The notes below the pieces were generated by a model that worked only from the letters and a program-made list of their open reading frames with translations, did not search any database and had not been told where the DNA came from. Of a stretch of 64,000 nucleotides of DNA, positions 38,601-46,617 are shown piece by piece. Location of the stretch: the NCBI RefSeq assembly GCF_040253615.1, contig NZ_JBEJGY010000004.1:6262001-6326000 (forward strand), in the 5' to 3' direction. Every line of letters begins with the position of its first letter. The first letter of the stretch is position 1. The translations under genes and the position numbers were made by a program. The stretch is from Streptomyces sp. Edi4 (lineage in GTDB: Bacteria > Actinomycetota > Actinomycetes > Streptomycetales > Streptomycetaceae).

Positions 38601-41317
38601 TGGTGGGCGTAGGCGGCGAGGTCGGTTTCGCGGACGCGGGCGAGGAGTTCTCGGAAGGTGGGGTCGCCGGTGAGGTCGGTGCGGAGGATGAGGGTGTTGA
38701 CGAAGAAGCCGATGAGGGGTTCGAGTGCTTCGTCGGTGCGTCCGGCCTGGACGGTGGCGATGGGCAGGTCGCTTCCGGCGCCGAGGTGGCGGAGCAGGAC
38801 GGCGGTCGCGGCGTGCAGGACCATGAAGAGGGTGACGTCGTGGTCGCGGGCCAGGGTGCGGAGTTGGTGGTGCAGGGCGGGACTGAGGCTGAGGGGGATG
38901 GTGGCGCCGTGGTGGCGGGCGATGGCGGGGCGGGGGCGGTCGAGGGGGAGGTCGAGGACTTGGGGGGCGCCGGTGAGCTGCGTGGTCCAGTAGGCGCGCT
39001 GGCGGGCCAGGACGCTGTCCGGGTCGTGGGGGTCGCCGAGGACGGCGGCCTGCCAGAGGGCGTAGTCGGCGTACTGCACCGCCAGCGGTTCCTGCTGGGG
39101 CGGCGGGTTGTGCTGTGGCCGGGGATCGTGGTGCGGGGGTGGGGTGGTGGCTTGGGTGCGGGTGCGGTAGGCGGTGGACAGGTCCCGGGCCAGCGGTGTC
39201 ATGGACCATCCGTCGCTGGCGATGTGATGGACGAGGAGGAGCAGGACGTGCTGGTCGGGGGCCTGCTGGAAGAGCGTGGCCCGCAACGGGGTCTCGGTGG
39301 CCAGGTCGAAGCAGTACGCGGAGTGTTCCCGCAGGAGGCCGGCGAGTTCCTCTTCCCCGGTCACCGGGGGGAGGCAGTCCAGGAGGGCCGGGGCCTGGCC
39401 GGCGGGGAGGATCTGCTGGCAGGGCTCGCCGTGACTCTCCACGAACCGGGTCCGCAGGGACTCGTGCCGGGCCACCACGTCCGCGACCGCGCCCGCGAGC
39501 GCGTCGCGGTCCAGGGTCCCGGAGAACCGTAGTACCAGCGGGCAGTTGTAGGTGGGGCTGGGGCCTTCCAGACGGAACGCGAACCACAGCCGGCGCTGCG
39601 CGTACGACAGTGGTATCCGCTCCGGACGCGCCCCCGCCACCAGCGGCGCCCGTGCCGCACCGGCCCGCGCCACCCGGGCAGCCAGCAGGCCCACCGTGGG
39701 TGCCTCGAACACCGCCCGCACCGGCAGCTCCACCCCGAAAACCCCCCGCACCCGGCTCACCAGCCGGATCGCGGTCAGTGAATGACCTCCCAGCGCGAAG
39801 AAGTCATCACCCACCCCCACCCCCGACACACCCAGCACCTTCTCGAACAGGCCACGCAGGATGTCCACGGCGGGTGACCGGGGGACGTCTGCCGCCGCGG
39901 CCGCCTTCATGGCAGCCGTAGCCGTAGCCGCAGCCGCAGCCGCTTCGCGCGGACCGGAGGGCAGGGCGGCCACCACTTCCCGGAAGTCCTGGTCCGGGTC
40001 GGCAACCAGGCCACGCAGTACCTTCGCGAGGACGGTGAGGATGCGGTCCGCCTCCGCCCTCTCGAAGAGGTCGGGCCGGTATTCGAGCTGAAGCTGCAGC
40101 CGGCTGCCGGAGAGCGCCCCGATCACCCGCAGCGGGAAGTGTGCGGCGTCGTGACCGTCGACCACGCTGACCTGGAGGCCGCCGTACGACGAGGAGCCGG
40201 CCGCGCCCTCCGGGTAGTTCTCGAACACCGCGACGGTGTCGAAGAGTTCACCGGTACCGGCCGCGGCGCGTTGCAGACTGCTGAGCCGCAGATGGTGGTG
40301 GGCCAGCAGCTCGCTCTGCTCCTCCTGGAGGCGGGCGAGACGGCGCAGTATCGGCTCGTCGGGTTGTGCACGGATCCGCACGGGAATGGTGTTGATGAAC
40401 ATCCCCACCATCGACTCGATGCCGAGGATCTCCGGGGAGCGGCCGGACACGACGGTGCCGAAGGTCACGTCGTCGCGACCGGTGAGGCGGCTGAGGACGG
40501 TGCCCCAGGCGCCCTGGAGCAGGGTGCCCACGGTCAGTCCCTGCCGGCGTGCGAACAGGCTGAGTTCGGTGCCGAAGTCCACCGGCAGCCGGGCCGACAG
40601 CCGTTCCGGCATGACGACCGCCCGTCCGGGAGCCGCCGGAGCTACCAGAGTGGGGCCGGGGATGCCGTCGAGCGCCGCCCGCCAGGCCTGCTCCGAGGCG
40701 GCGAGATCCTTTGTGGCGAGCCATTCGAAGTACCGGCGGTAGGGAACGGCGGGTGGCAACGACGCACTGTCCGGTCCGTCCGTGTACAGCGTGAACAGCT
40801 CGCGGATGAGCAGGGGGCCGGACCAGCCGTCCAGCACCATGTGGTGACAGCTGAGCACCAACCGGTACCGGTCGGGCCCGAGCCGGACGAGAACGAAGCG
40901 GACCAGCGGAGGCCGGTCCAGCGGGAAGCGCCGGACCCGGTCCGCGAGCAGGAGGGACCGCAACCGGTCCTCGGGACCGGATTCCGTCCCGGAGGATTGC
41001 GCCTCGGAGAAGTCTGCACCGGAGGGGCCTGGGGCGACGAAGTCGGCCTCTTCCCAGGGCAGTTCCACGGTGCGGTGGATGACCTGGATCGGCTGCGCGT
41101 TCTGCCGCTGCAAGAAACCGGCCCGCAGAGCGGGATGGCGATTCACCACGGCTGCCGCCGCGGCCTTCAGGCGGCCCGGGTCGACCCGTCCGTCCAGGGC
41201 GAGCACGAACTGCACGTGGTAGACGTCGATTTCATCGGCGTCGTAGTGAGACTGGAAGAACATTCCTTCCTGGAGGGGGGTCAGCGGAAGAACGTCAACG
41301 AACGGGGAATTATTCAT
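35618..41317 (-). CDS. NRPS C-T-C-A-T-TE, terminating synthetase of the second line
   Basis: A protein of 1899 residues with the same unusual order as the gene at 7693. Condensation (1-440, LPLTPLQEGMFF and CHHMVLDGW) is followed, after an Ala-rich linker, by a carrier domain (LGGHSL near 513) with no adenylation domain. Then come condensation (570-1010, HHIASDGW), adenylation (1030-1530), carrier (LGGHSL) and thioesterase (1630-1880, VGLSLGG). The pocket code D-V-A-V-I-G-A-C-D-K differs by one residue from its counterpart, so both lines probably end with the same, possibly basic, amino acid. The first condensation domain should receive the D-Phe chain from the epimerase-ended protein at 46618. 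Bases 38507-39840 repeat in inverted orientation in the next gene. Confidence 0.95.
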   Translation of the reverse strand: MNNSPFVDVLPLTPLQEGMFFQSHYDADEIDVYHVQFVLALDGRVDPGRLKAAAAAVVNRHPALRAGFLQRQNAQPIQVIHRTVELPWEEADFVAPGPSGADFSEAQSSGTESGPEDRLRSLLLADRVRRFPLDRPPLVRFVLVRLGPDRYRLVLSCHHMVLDGWSGPLLIRELFTLYTDGPDSASLPPAVPYRRYFEWLATKDLAASEQAWRAALDGIPGPTLVAPAAPGRAVVMPERLSARLPVDFGTELSLFARRQGLTVGTLLQGAWGTVLSRLTGRDDVTFGTVVSGRSPEILGIESMVGMFINTIPVRIRAQPDEPILRRLARLQEEQSELLAHHHLRLSSLQRAAAGTGELFDTVAVFENYPEGAAGSSSYGGLQVSVVDGHDAAHFPLRVIGALSGSRLQLQLEYRPDLFERAEADRILTVLAKVLRGLVADPDQDFREVVAALPSGPREAAAAAATATAAMKAAAAADVPRSPAVDILRGLFEKVLGVSGVGVGDDFFALGGHSLTAIRLVSRVRGVFGVELPVRAVFEAPTVGLLAARVARAGAARAPLVAGARPERIPLSYAQRRLWFAFRLEGPSPTYNCPLVLRFSGTLDRDALAGAVADVVARHESLRTRFVESHGEPCQQILPAGQAPALLDCLPPVTGEEELAGLLREHSAYCFDLATETPLRATLFQQAPDQHVLLLLVHHIASDGWSMTPLARDLSTAYRTRTQATTPPPHHDPRPQHNPPPQQEPLAVQYADYALWQAAVLGDPHDPDSVLARQRAYWTTQLTGAPQVLDLPLDRPRPAIARHHGATIPLSLSPALHHQLRTLARDHDVTLFMVLHAATAVLLRHLGAGSDLPIATVQAGRTDEALEPLIGFFVNTLILRTDLTGDPTFRELLARVRETDLAAYAHQDLPLDHVIEALNPHRTLSHTPFTQIALTLQSTEGGHFDLPGLRVTAEGYAGAVARTDLGLSLHECFTGAGAPNGIQGSLEYDTALFDRTSAVLFAERLTRVLTAVSGEPDTRVSRVEILSEQERRDLLGTDADRSGRAAVTTLPALFERQVRDTPHLPAVEAASGTQTYAELNAAANRLARVLVAHGAAPEQHVAVALPRSAQWVEAVLAVLKAGAVYVPLDPGHPPQRLATMLANVAPALLVTTRDEVARLPRTPGTTLILLDDEKVRSQCAEAPDTDLGDTDRAATLRSDHPAYVIHTSGSTGTPKGVVVTHAGIGALSAHQQADFDVSVDSRVLQLASSTFDVSVAELCLALLSGATLVVPEGLLAGAELGDFLAQSRITHTLVAPTALAEVPRRELPALTALITGGETLPRELAEFWARGRLLVNAYGPSEATCDVTFATIGSGDTAETRTIGRPIAGAWAHVLDTDLRPAPPGVMGEVYVSGLGVARGYLKDTATTASRFVADPYGAPGTRLYRTGDLALRRPDGVLEFRGRSDSQTKVRGFRIETGEVESAIRRCAGVTGVEVMVREDRPGDQRLVAYVSCESGSRASDPAALRTLLTEQLPNYMVPSDFVMVSDWPRTPHGKVDRRALPAPVRAGGRTGGAPRSPQGVVLCALFAEVLGVERVGLDDNFFELGGHSLLATRLVGRMQEVLGRRVELRDVFAAPTPAGLAAREPGGGEDALSTLLPFRTEGSTHPLFCVHPVSGYAWRFTALLSALGKDCPLYGLQAPGLDGSTPTAGSLEELVSGYVRDMRTVQAVGPYHLVGLSLGGLVAQAVATRLQEEGEEVALLALLDSYPGPPSGPGTSTNPEEILRDIHDGYAEIYGLPADAGEEPPGTGVARARVVDWVGQGTDELSALDRAQQEAVVDVMVNNVRITNEARPQVFHGNLLLVAAARGRQPWAEPKAWEEFVDGEVEVHELDVVHQALLQPGPAAEIGRLITPRLSSPR
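38507..39840 (-). repeat. 1334-bp inverted repeat, copy 1
   Basis: This stretch covers the active-site half of the first carrier domain and nearly all of the second condensation domain of the minus-strand NRPS. It matches 43161-44494 in opposite orientation over its full length. The encoded proteins differ at only one residue that I could find (WQAAVLG versus WQTAVLG). Both boundaries are abrupt. Confidence 0.9.
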
Positions 41318-41527
41318 CGCGCCAATTTCCCTCTCCTTTTGGCCTCCATCGGAAGCTATCTCCCGCTTCTATCGTCTCGTTATCAACCAAGGTGCCCTGG
41401 TTTCGTTTTGGCGTCGGCCGCCACAGATAGAGCTTCAATAAGACGGTGAAAGGTCGTCCTGTTTAAGATTTCTTTTCTTTCACCCTGCTTCTTTCACCCC
41501 CCCAGAGACCCTCACGAGGAGCTCGGC
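41318..41527. promoter_or_regulatory. Divergent promoter region between the two NRPS operons
   Basis: A 210-bp gap separates the starts of the minus-strand and plus-strand synthetases, and it is much more AT-rich than its surroundings. It must contain promoters for both directions. Both start codons have good purine-rich sites (GGAGAGGGAAATT for the minus gene, ACGAGGAGCTC for the plus gene). I could not fix promoter boxes. Confidence 0.6.
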
Positions 41528-44500
41528 ATGACGTACCGTCCGGAAATCGCTGCCGAACGGCAAGGGGCGGTGCGGTCGCTGCCCGACGTGACGCTCCCGG
41601 AACTCGTCGAGGCTCAGGTCCGCCGTACTCCCCAGGCTCCGGCCGTCAGCTGTGGTGATACCCACCTGACCTACCGGGAGTTCAACGAGCGGGCGAATCG
41701 GTTGGCCCGGCTGCTGACCGCGCGGGGAGCCGCACCCGAGCGGGTCGTTGCCGTGCTGCTGCCGCGAAGCGTCGAGCTGGCGGTCGCCCTGCTCGCCATC
41801 GCGAAAACCGGTTCCGCCTACCTGCCGGTGGAGTTGGACTACCCACAGGAGCGCATCGCTTTCCTCCTGGCCGACGCGCGCCCGGATGTCGTACTCGGAG
41901 TGCAGGCCGGGCCGTGGGCCGCGGGAGCCGAGGGCTGTGAACTCGTCCTCGATTCCCCGGAGGTGTTCGCTGAACTCTCCCGGCAGCCGGACACGGATCT
42001 GACGCAGCGGGAACGTCTGGCCCCCCTGCTCCCGGCCAACACGGCCTACGTCAGCTACACCTCCGGGTCCACGGGGAAGCCGAAGGCGGTGGCTGTCGAG
42101 CACCGCTCCCTCGCCGACTATCTGGCCTGGGCCATCAAGGCATATCCGAGCCTTGGACCGGGCGGCACCTCGCTGTGGCACTCGCCGTGCTCCTTCGACA
42201 TGACCGTTTCGGAACTGTGGGCGCCGTTGGCCGGCGGAGGGCGCGTACTCATCAGCGCCCTGGCGGAGGACGGGCGCGGTCGGGAGGTCGGCTGCACCTT
42301 CCTGAAGGGCACTCCCAGCCACCTTCCCCTGCTCGAACTGCTTCCTGACGGTTACTCGCCGACCCAACTGCTCATGCTGGGAGGCGAGGCCCTGCACGGT
42401 CCGGCCCTGGCGGAATGGCGCCGTCGTCACCCGGCGGCCACCGTGGTCAATGTCTACGGTCCGACCGAAACGACGGTGAACATCGCCGAGTTCCGGCTCG
42501 CTCCCGGGGAACGCGCACCCGATGGCGTACTGCCGCTCGGCCGCGTCATGGACAACACCCGTGTCCACGTGCTGGATGATCGGCTGCGGCCGGTGCCGCT
42601 GGGGGAGACGGGGGAGGTGTACGTCGCGGGCGCAGGGCTGGCGCGCGGCTACCGAGGCTCGCCACTGCTCACCGCCGAACGCTTCGTGGCGGACCCGTTC
42701 GGCGCCCCCGGCACCCGGATGTACCGCACCGGAGACCTCGCGAGCTGGACGCCACACGGACTCCTTGAGTTCCGCGGCCGGGCGGACCACCAGGTCAAGG
42801 TGCGGGGCTTTCGCGTCGAACCCGGCGAGATCGAGGGTGTGCTGGCGCAGCACCCGGACGTCTCCCGTGCGATCGTCCTGGTGCGCGAGGACCGGGCTCG
42901 TGACCAGCGCATCGTGGCCTACCTCACGAGTTCAGGGACAAAGGAACCCGACCCGGCGGAACTGCGCCGGCATGTCGCGGCCCTTGTGCCGCACTACATG
43001 GTGCCCGCGGCCTTCGTCGTCCTGGACCGCTTCCCACTGACCCCCAACGCCAAGGTCGACCGCGGGGCACTGCCGGCACCCGAGTATGCCGCCGGGGCGG
43101 GAAAGGGAGGGCTCGCGGCCCGCAGTCCGCAGGAGCGGATCCTCTGCGGTCTCGTCTCCGAGGTGCTGGGTGTGTCGGGGGTGGGGGTGGGTGATGACTT
43201 CTTCGCGCTGGGAGGTCATTCACTGACCGCGATCCGGCTGGTGAGCCGGGTGCGGGGGGTTTTCGGGGTGGAGCTGCCGGTGCGGGCGGTGTTCGAGGCA
43301 CCCACGGTGGGCCTGCTGGCTGCCCGGGTGGCGCGGGCCGGTGCGGCACGGGCGCCGCTGGTGGCGGGGGCGCGTCCGGAGCGGATACCACTGTCGTACG
43401 CGCAGCGCCGGCTGTGGTTCGCGTTCCGTCTGGAAGGCCCCAGCCCCACCTACAACTGCCCGCTGGTACTACGGTTCTCCGGGACCCTGGACCGCGACGC
43501 GCTCGCGGGCGCGGTCGCGGACGTGGTGGCCCGGCACGAGTCCCTGCGGACCCGGTTCGTGGAGAGTCACGGCGAGCCCTGCCAGCAGATCCTCCCCGCC
43601 GGCCAGGCCCCGGCCCTCCTGGACTGCCTCCCCCCGGTGACCGGGGAAGAGGAACTCGCCGGCCTCCTGCGGGAACACTCCGCGTACTGCTTCGACCTGG
43701 CCACCGAGACCCCGTTGCGGGCCACGCTCTTCCAGCAGGCCCCCGACCAGCACGTCCTGCTCCTCCTCGTCCATCACATCGCCAGCGACGGATGGTCCAT
43801 GACACCGCTGGCCCGGGACCTGTCCACCGCCTACCGCACCCGCACCCAAGCCACCACCCCACCCCCGCACCACGATCCCCGGCCACAGCACAACCCGCCG
43901 CCCCAGCAGGAACCGCTGGCGGTGCAGTACGCCGACTACGCCCTCTGGCAGACCGCCGTCCTCGGCGACCCCCACGACCCGGACAGCGTCCTGGCCCGCC
44001 AGCGCGCCTACTGGACCACGCAGCTCACCGGCGCCCCCCAAGTCCTCGACCTCCCCCTCGACCGCCCCCGCCCCGCCATCGCCCGCCACCACGGCGCCAC
44101 CATCCCCCTCAGCCTCAGTCCCGCCCTGCACCACCAACTCCGCACCCTGGCCCGCGACCACGACGTCACCCTCTTCATGGTCCTGCACGCCGCGACCGCC
44201 GTCCTGCTCCGCCACCTCGGCGCCGGAAGCGACCTGCCCATCGCCACCGTCCAGGCCGGACGCACCGACGAAGCACTCGAACCCCTCATCGGCTTCTTCG
44301 TCAACACCCTCATCCTCCGCACCGACCTCACCGGCGACCCCACCTTCCGAGAACTCCTCGCCCGCGTCCGCGAAACCGACCTCGCCGCCTACGCCCACCA
44401 AGACCTCCCCCTCGACCACGTCATCGAAGCCCTCAACCCCCACCGCACCCTCTCCCACACCCCCTTCACCCAAATCGCACTCACCCTCCAGAGCTACGAA

Positions 44501-46612
44501 CAGATCGCTCTGGACTTCCCCGGCCTCCAGGTCACAATGCCGACGGTCGTCGACGAGAGCGCGAAGTTCGAACTGACCTTCAACCTGGCGGAGTTGAGCG
44601 CCGGCGGAGTCGCGGGCTCGCTGGTCTACGCGACGGACGTCTTCGACCGGGACACCGCGCGGCGTATCGCCGATGGGCTGGTGCATGTGCTCGAAACGGT
44701 GCTGCGACAGCCGGACAGCCCGGTGGGACGCCTGCGCCTGACTCCGGACGAGGGCCTGAGCCCCGCGCCGCGGCCCGTGACGCCGCAACGGGGTCCCTCG
44801 CGGGCCCGGACGGTGCCCGAGGTCTTCCGGGCCCGAGTCGCGGACGCGCCGCATGCCCCGGCGCTGCGTTGCGGCGATCAGTTCGTGACGTACCAGGAGC
44901 TCGACGTACGGGCGAACCGGCTCGCACACCGGCTGATCGCCGCCGGAGTGGGATCTGAGAGCCGGGTGGCGCTGCTCCTGGACCGCGGGGTCGACGCGGT
45001 GGTGGCGATGCTCGCCACCCTCAAGGCGGGCGCCGCCTACGTACCGCTGGACCCTCGCCAGCCCGCTGCCCGCACCACGGAGATCCTGCGGGAGAGCGCG
45101 GCCCGGGTCGCACTGACAGACGGTGTCCGGCCTGACGTACTGGGAGAGGAGTGCCTCTCAGCCCTCTCCGGCCTGGGCCTCTCGGTCCTCTCCGATCCGG
45201 CCGCGCTCCAGGCGAAGGGGGATCCTGCGCAGGACGCCGAACCGGTGGTGAGCTCCGGCGGCGAAGGGCTGGCCTCCGTGATGTTCACCTCCGGTTCCAC
45301 CGGAATGCCCAAGGGCGTCGCGATCACCCACCGCGGCCTCGTCGCACTGGCCGCGGACACGGCCTTCGACACCGGGGCCCACGACCGGGTGCTGCACCAC
45401 TCGCCCTTGGCCTTCGACGCCTCCGCATACGAGATCTGGGTCCCTCTGCTGCGCGGCGGCCAGGTCGTGATAGCTCCGCCGGGTCAGCTCGACCCGGTGG
45501 TGCTGGGTGAGCTGCTGAACGACGCGGAGGTCTCCGTGGCCCTCTTCACCACCGCCCTGTTCAACCTGCTGGCCGACGACCCGGGCGCTCCCCTGGCACC
45601 GCTGCGGGAGGTGTGGACAGGCGGTGAGTCCGCCTCCCCCACCGCGATGCGCACGGTCACCGAGAAGTACCCCGACATCGTCGTCACCCATGTCTACGGG
45701 CCCACCGAAGGGACCACCTTCGCGACCTTCAGCCGTCTGCCCACGCCCTACACGCACCAGGGGCGACCTCCGATAGGCGTCCCCATGGACCGCACCGGTG
45801 TGTATGTGCTGGATCGGGGTCTGGTTCCGGTTCCGGTGGGTGTGGTGGGTGAGTTGTATCTGGCGGGTGCGGGGTTGGCGCGTGGGTATGTGGGGCGTGC
45901 TGGGCTGACGGCGGAGCGGTTTGTGGCGGATCCGTTCGGGTCGGGTGGGGGGCGGTTGTACCGGACGGGTGATCTGGTGCGGTGGCGTGGGGATGGGCAG
46001 TTGGAGTTCGTGGGGCGGGTGGATGGTCAGGTGAAGGTCCGGGGGTTCCGGATCGAGTTGGGGGAGGTCGAGTCGGTTCTCGGGTCGTTGGCGGGGGTCG
46101 GGCAGGTCACGGTGGTGGTCCGTGAGGATGTTCCGGGGGACAGGCGGCTGGTGGCTTATGTGGTGCCGCAGGGCTCTGGCTGGGATCCGGGGGTGCTGCG
46201 TGCGGGGGTGGCTGCCCGGCTGCCGGACTACATGGTGCCGTCCCATTTCGTGGCCCTGGAATCCCTGCCGTTGACGCCGAACGGGAAGATCGACCACAAG
46301 GCACTCCCCGCCCCGGCCACCGATCCCCAGGCCCCCCACGCTGCCCCTTCGACGCCTCAAGAGGCCGCCCTGTGCGAGCTGTTCGCGCAGATACTTCGGT
46401 CCGACCGGGTCGGCATCGACGACGACTTCTTCGACCTTGGCGGTCACTCCCTTCTGGCGACGCGTCTGATCAGCCGCATTCGTTCCTCTCTGGGGTTGGA
46501 AGTCACTCTGCGCACCCTCTTTCAGAATCCCACCGTGCGCGCCCTTGCACCCATGCTCGAAACCGCCGAGCAGGCGCGGCCGCTCATCCGCCCCTTGCGA
46601 AAGGTCACTTGA
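41528..46612 (+). CDS. NRPS A-T-C-A-T, initiation and second module
   Basis: A protein of 1694 residues that starts with an adenylation domain and no condensation domain, so it should begin a chain. The domains are adenylation 1 (20-520), carrier 1 (LGGHSL near 560), condensation (615-1060, HHIASDGW), adenylation 2 (1085-1600) and carrier 2 (LGGHSL near 1640). Code 1 reads D-M-S-K-M-G-V-V-N-K; the Lys at position 278 occurs in Asp/Asn-type codes (LKxTPSH context). Code 2 reads D-A-Y-T-W-G-V-T-F-K, loosely Val-like. Neither is a firm assignment. The stop overlaps or touches the next gene's start (TTGA at 46609). The condensation domain is in a large inverted repeat, and the tail of adenylation 2 is shared with the next gene. 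Confidence 0.94.
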   Translation: MTYRPEIAAERQGAVRSLPDVTLPELVEAQVRRTPQAPAVSCGDTHLTYREFNERANRLARLLTARGAAPERVVAVLLPRSVELAVALLAIAKTGSAYLPVELDYPQERIAFLLADARPDVVLGVQAGPWAAGAEGCELVLDSPEVFAELSRQPDTDLTQRERLAPLLPANTAYVSYTSGSTGKPKAVAVEHRSLADYLAWAIKAYPSLGPGGTSLWHSPCSFDMTVSELWAPLAGGGRVLISALAEDGRGREVGCTFLKGTPSHLPLLELLPDGYSPTQLLMLGGEALHGPALAEWRRRHPAATVVNVYGPTETTVNIAEFRLAPGERAPDGVLPLGRVMDNTRVHVLDDRLRPVPLGETGEVYVAGAGLARGYRGSPLLTAERFVADPFGAPGTRMYRTGDLASWTPHGLLEFRGRADHQVKVRGFRVEPGEIEGVLAQHPDVSRAIVLVREDRARDQRIVAYLTSSGTKEPDPAELRRHVAALVPHYMVPAAFVVLDRFPLTPNAKVDRGALPAPEYAAGAGKGGLAARSPQERILCGLVSEVLGVSGVGVGDDFFALGGHSLTAIRLVSRVRGVFGVELPVRAVFEAPTVGLLAARVARAGAARAPLVAGARPERIPLSYAQRRLWFAFRLEGPSPTYNCPLVLRFSGTLDRDALAGAVADVVARHESLRTRFVESHGEPCQQILPAGQAPALLDCLPPVTGEEELAGLLREHSAYCFDLATETPLRATLFQQAPDQHVLLLLVHHIASDGWSMTPLARDLSTAYRTRTQATTPPPHHDPRPQHNPPPQQEPLAVQYADYALWQTAVLGDPHDPDSVLARQRAYWTTQLTGAPQVLDLPLDRPRPAIARHHGATIPLSLSPALHHQLRTLARDHDVTLFMVLHAATAVLLRHLGAGSDLPIATVQAGRTDEALEPLIGFFVNTLILRTDLTGDPTFRELLARVRETDLAAYAHQDLPLDHVIEALNPHRTLSHTPFTQIALTLQSYEQIALDFPGLQVTMPTVVDESAKFELTFNLAELSAGGVAGSLVYATDVFDRDTARRIADGLVHVLETVLRQPDSPVGRLRLTPDEGLSPAPRPVTPQRGPSRARTVPEVFRARVADAPHAPALRCGDQFVTYQELDVRANRLAHRLIAAGVGSESRVALLLDRGVDAVVAMLATLKAGAAYVPLDPRQPAARTTEILRESAARVALTDGVRPDVLGEECLSALSGLGLSVLSDPAALQAKGDPAQDAEPVVSSGGEGLASVMFTSGSTGMPKGVAITHRGLVALAADTAFDTGAHDRVLHHSPLAFDASAYEIWVPLLRGGQVVIAPPGQLDPVVLGELLNDAEVSVALFTTALFNLLADDPGAPLAPLREVWTGGESASPTAMRTVTEKYPDIVVTHVYGPTEGTTFATFSRLPTPYTHQGRPPIGVPMDRTGVYVLDRGLVPVPVGVVGELYLAGAGLARGYVGRAGLTAERFVADPFGSGGGRLYRTGDLVRWRGDGQLEFVGRVDGQVKVRGFRIELGEVESVLGSLAGVGQVTVVVREDVPGDRRLVAYVVPQGSGWDPGVLRAGVAARLPDYMVPSHFVALESLPLTPNGKIDHKALPAPATDPQAPHAAPSTPQEAALCELFAQILRSDRVGIDDDFFDLGGHSLLATRLISRIRSSLGLEVTLRTLFQNPTVRALAPMLETAEQARPLIRPLRKVT
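43161..44494 (+). repeat. 1334-bp inverted repeat, copy 2
   Basis: The inverted partner of 38507-39840. The repeat starts inside the first carrier domain and ends at the close of the condensation domain core (TLQS). Both copies are read in sense in their own genes and stay in frame. Confidence 0.9.
45798..46332 (+). repeat. Shared adenylation C-terminal segment, copy 1 of 3
   Basis: 535 bp encoding the end of the adenylation domain (from VYVLDRGLVPVPVG to the NGKIDHKALPAPATDPQA linker). It is almost identical to 48983-49517, and to a third copy 3174 bp further on, in the next gene. The upstream half of this adenylation domain, including the pocket residues, is unrelated at DNA level. Confidence 0.88.
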
Positions 46613-46617
46613 ACAAC

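Noticed and set aside
37631..39532. Long plus-strand open frame of over 600 codons opposite the minus-strand NRPS
   Set aside because: It is antisense to conserved C and A domain sequence; its composition (GVGGEVGFADAGEEF) is a mirror of the real frame.
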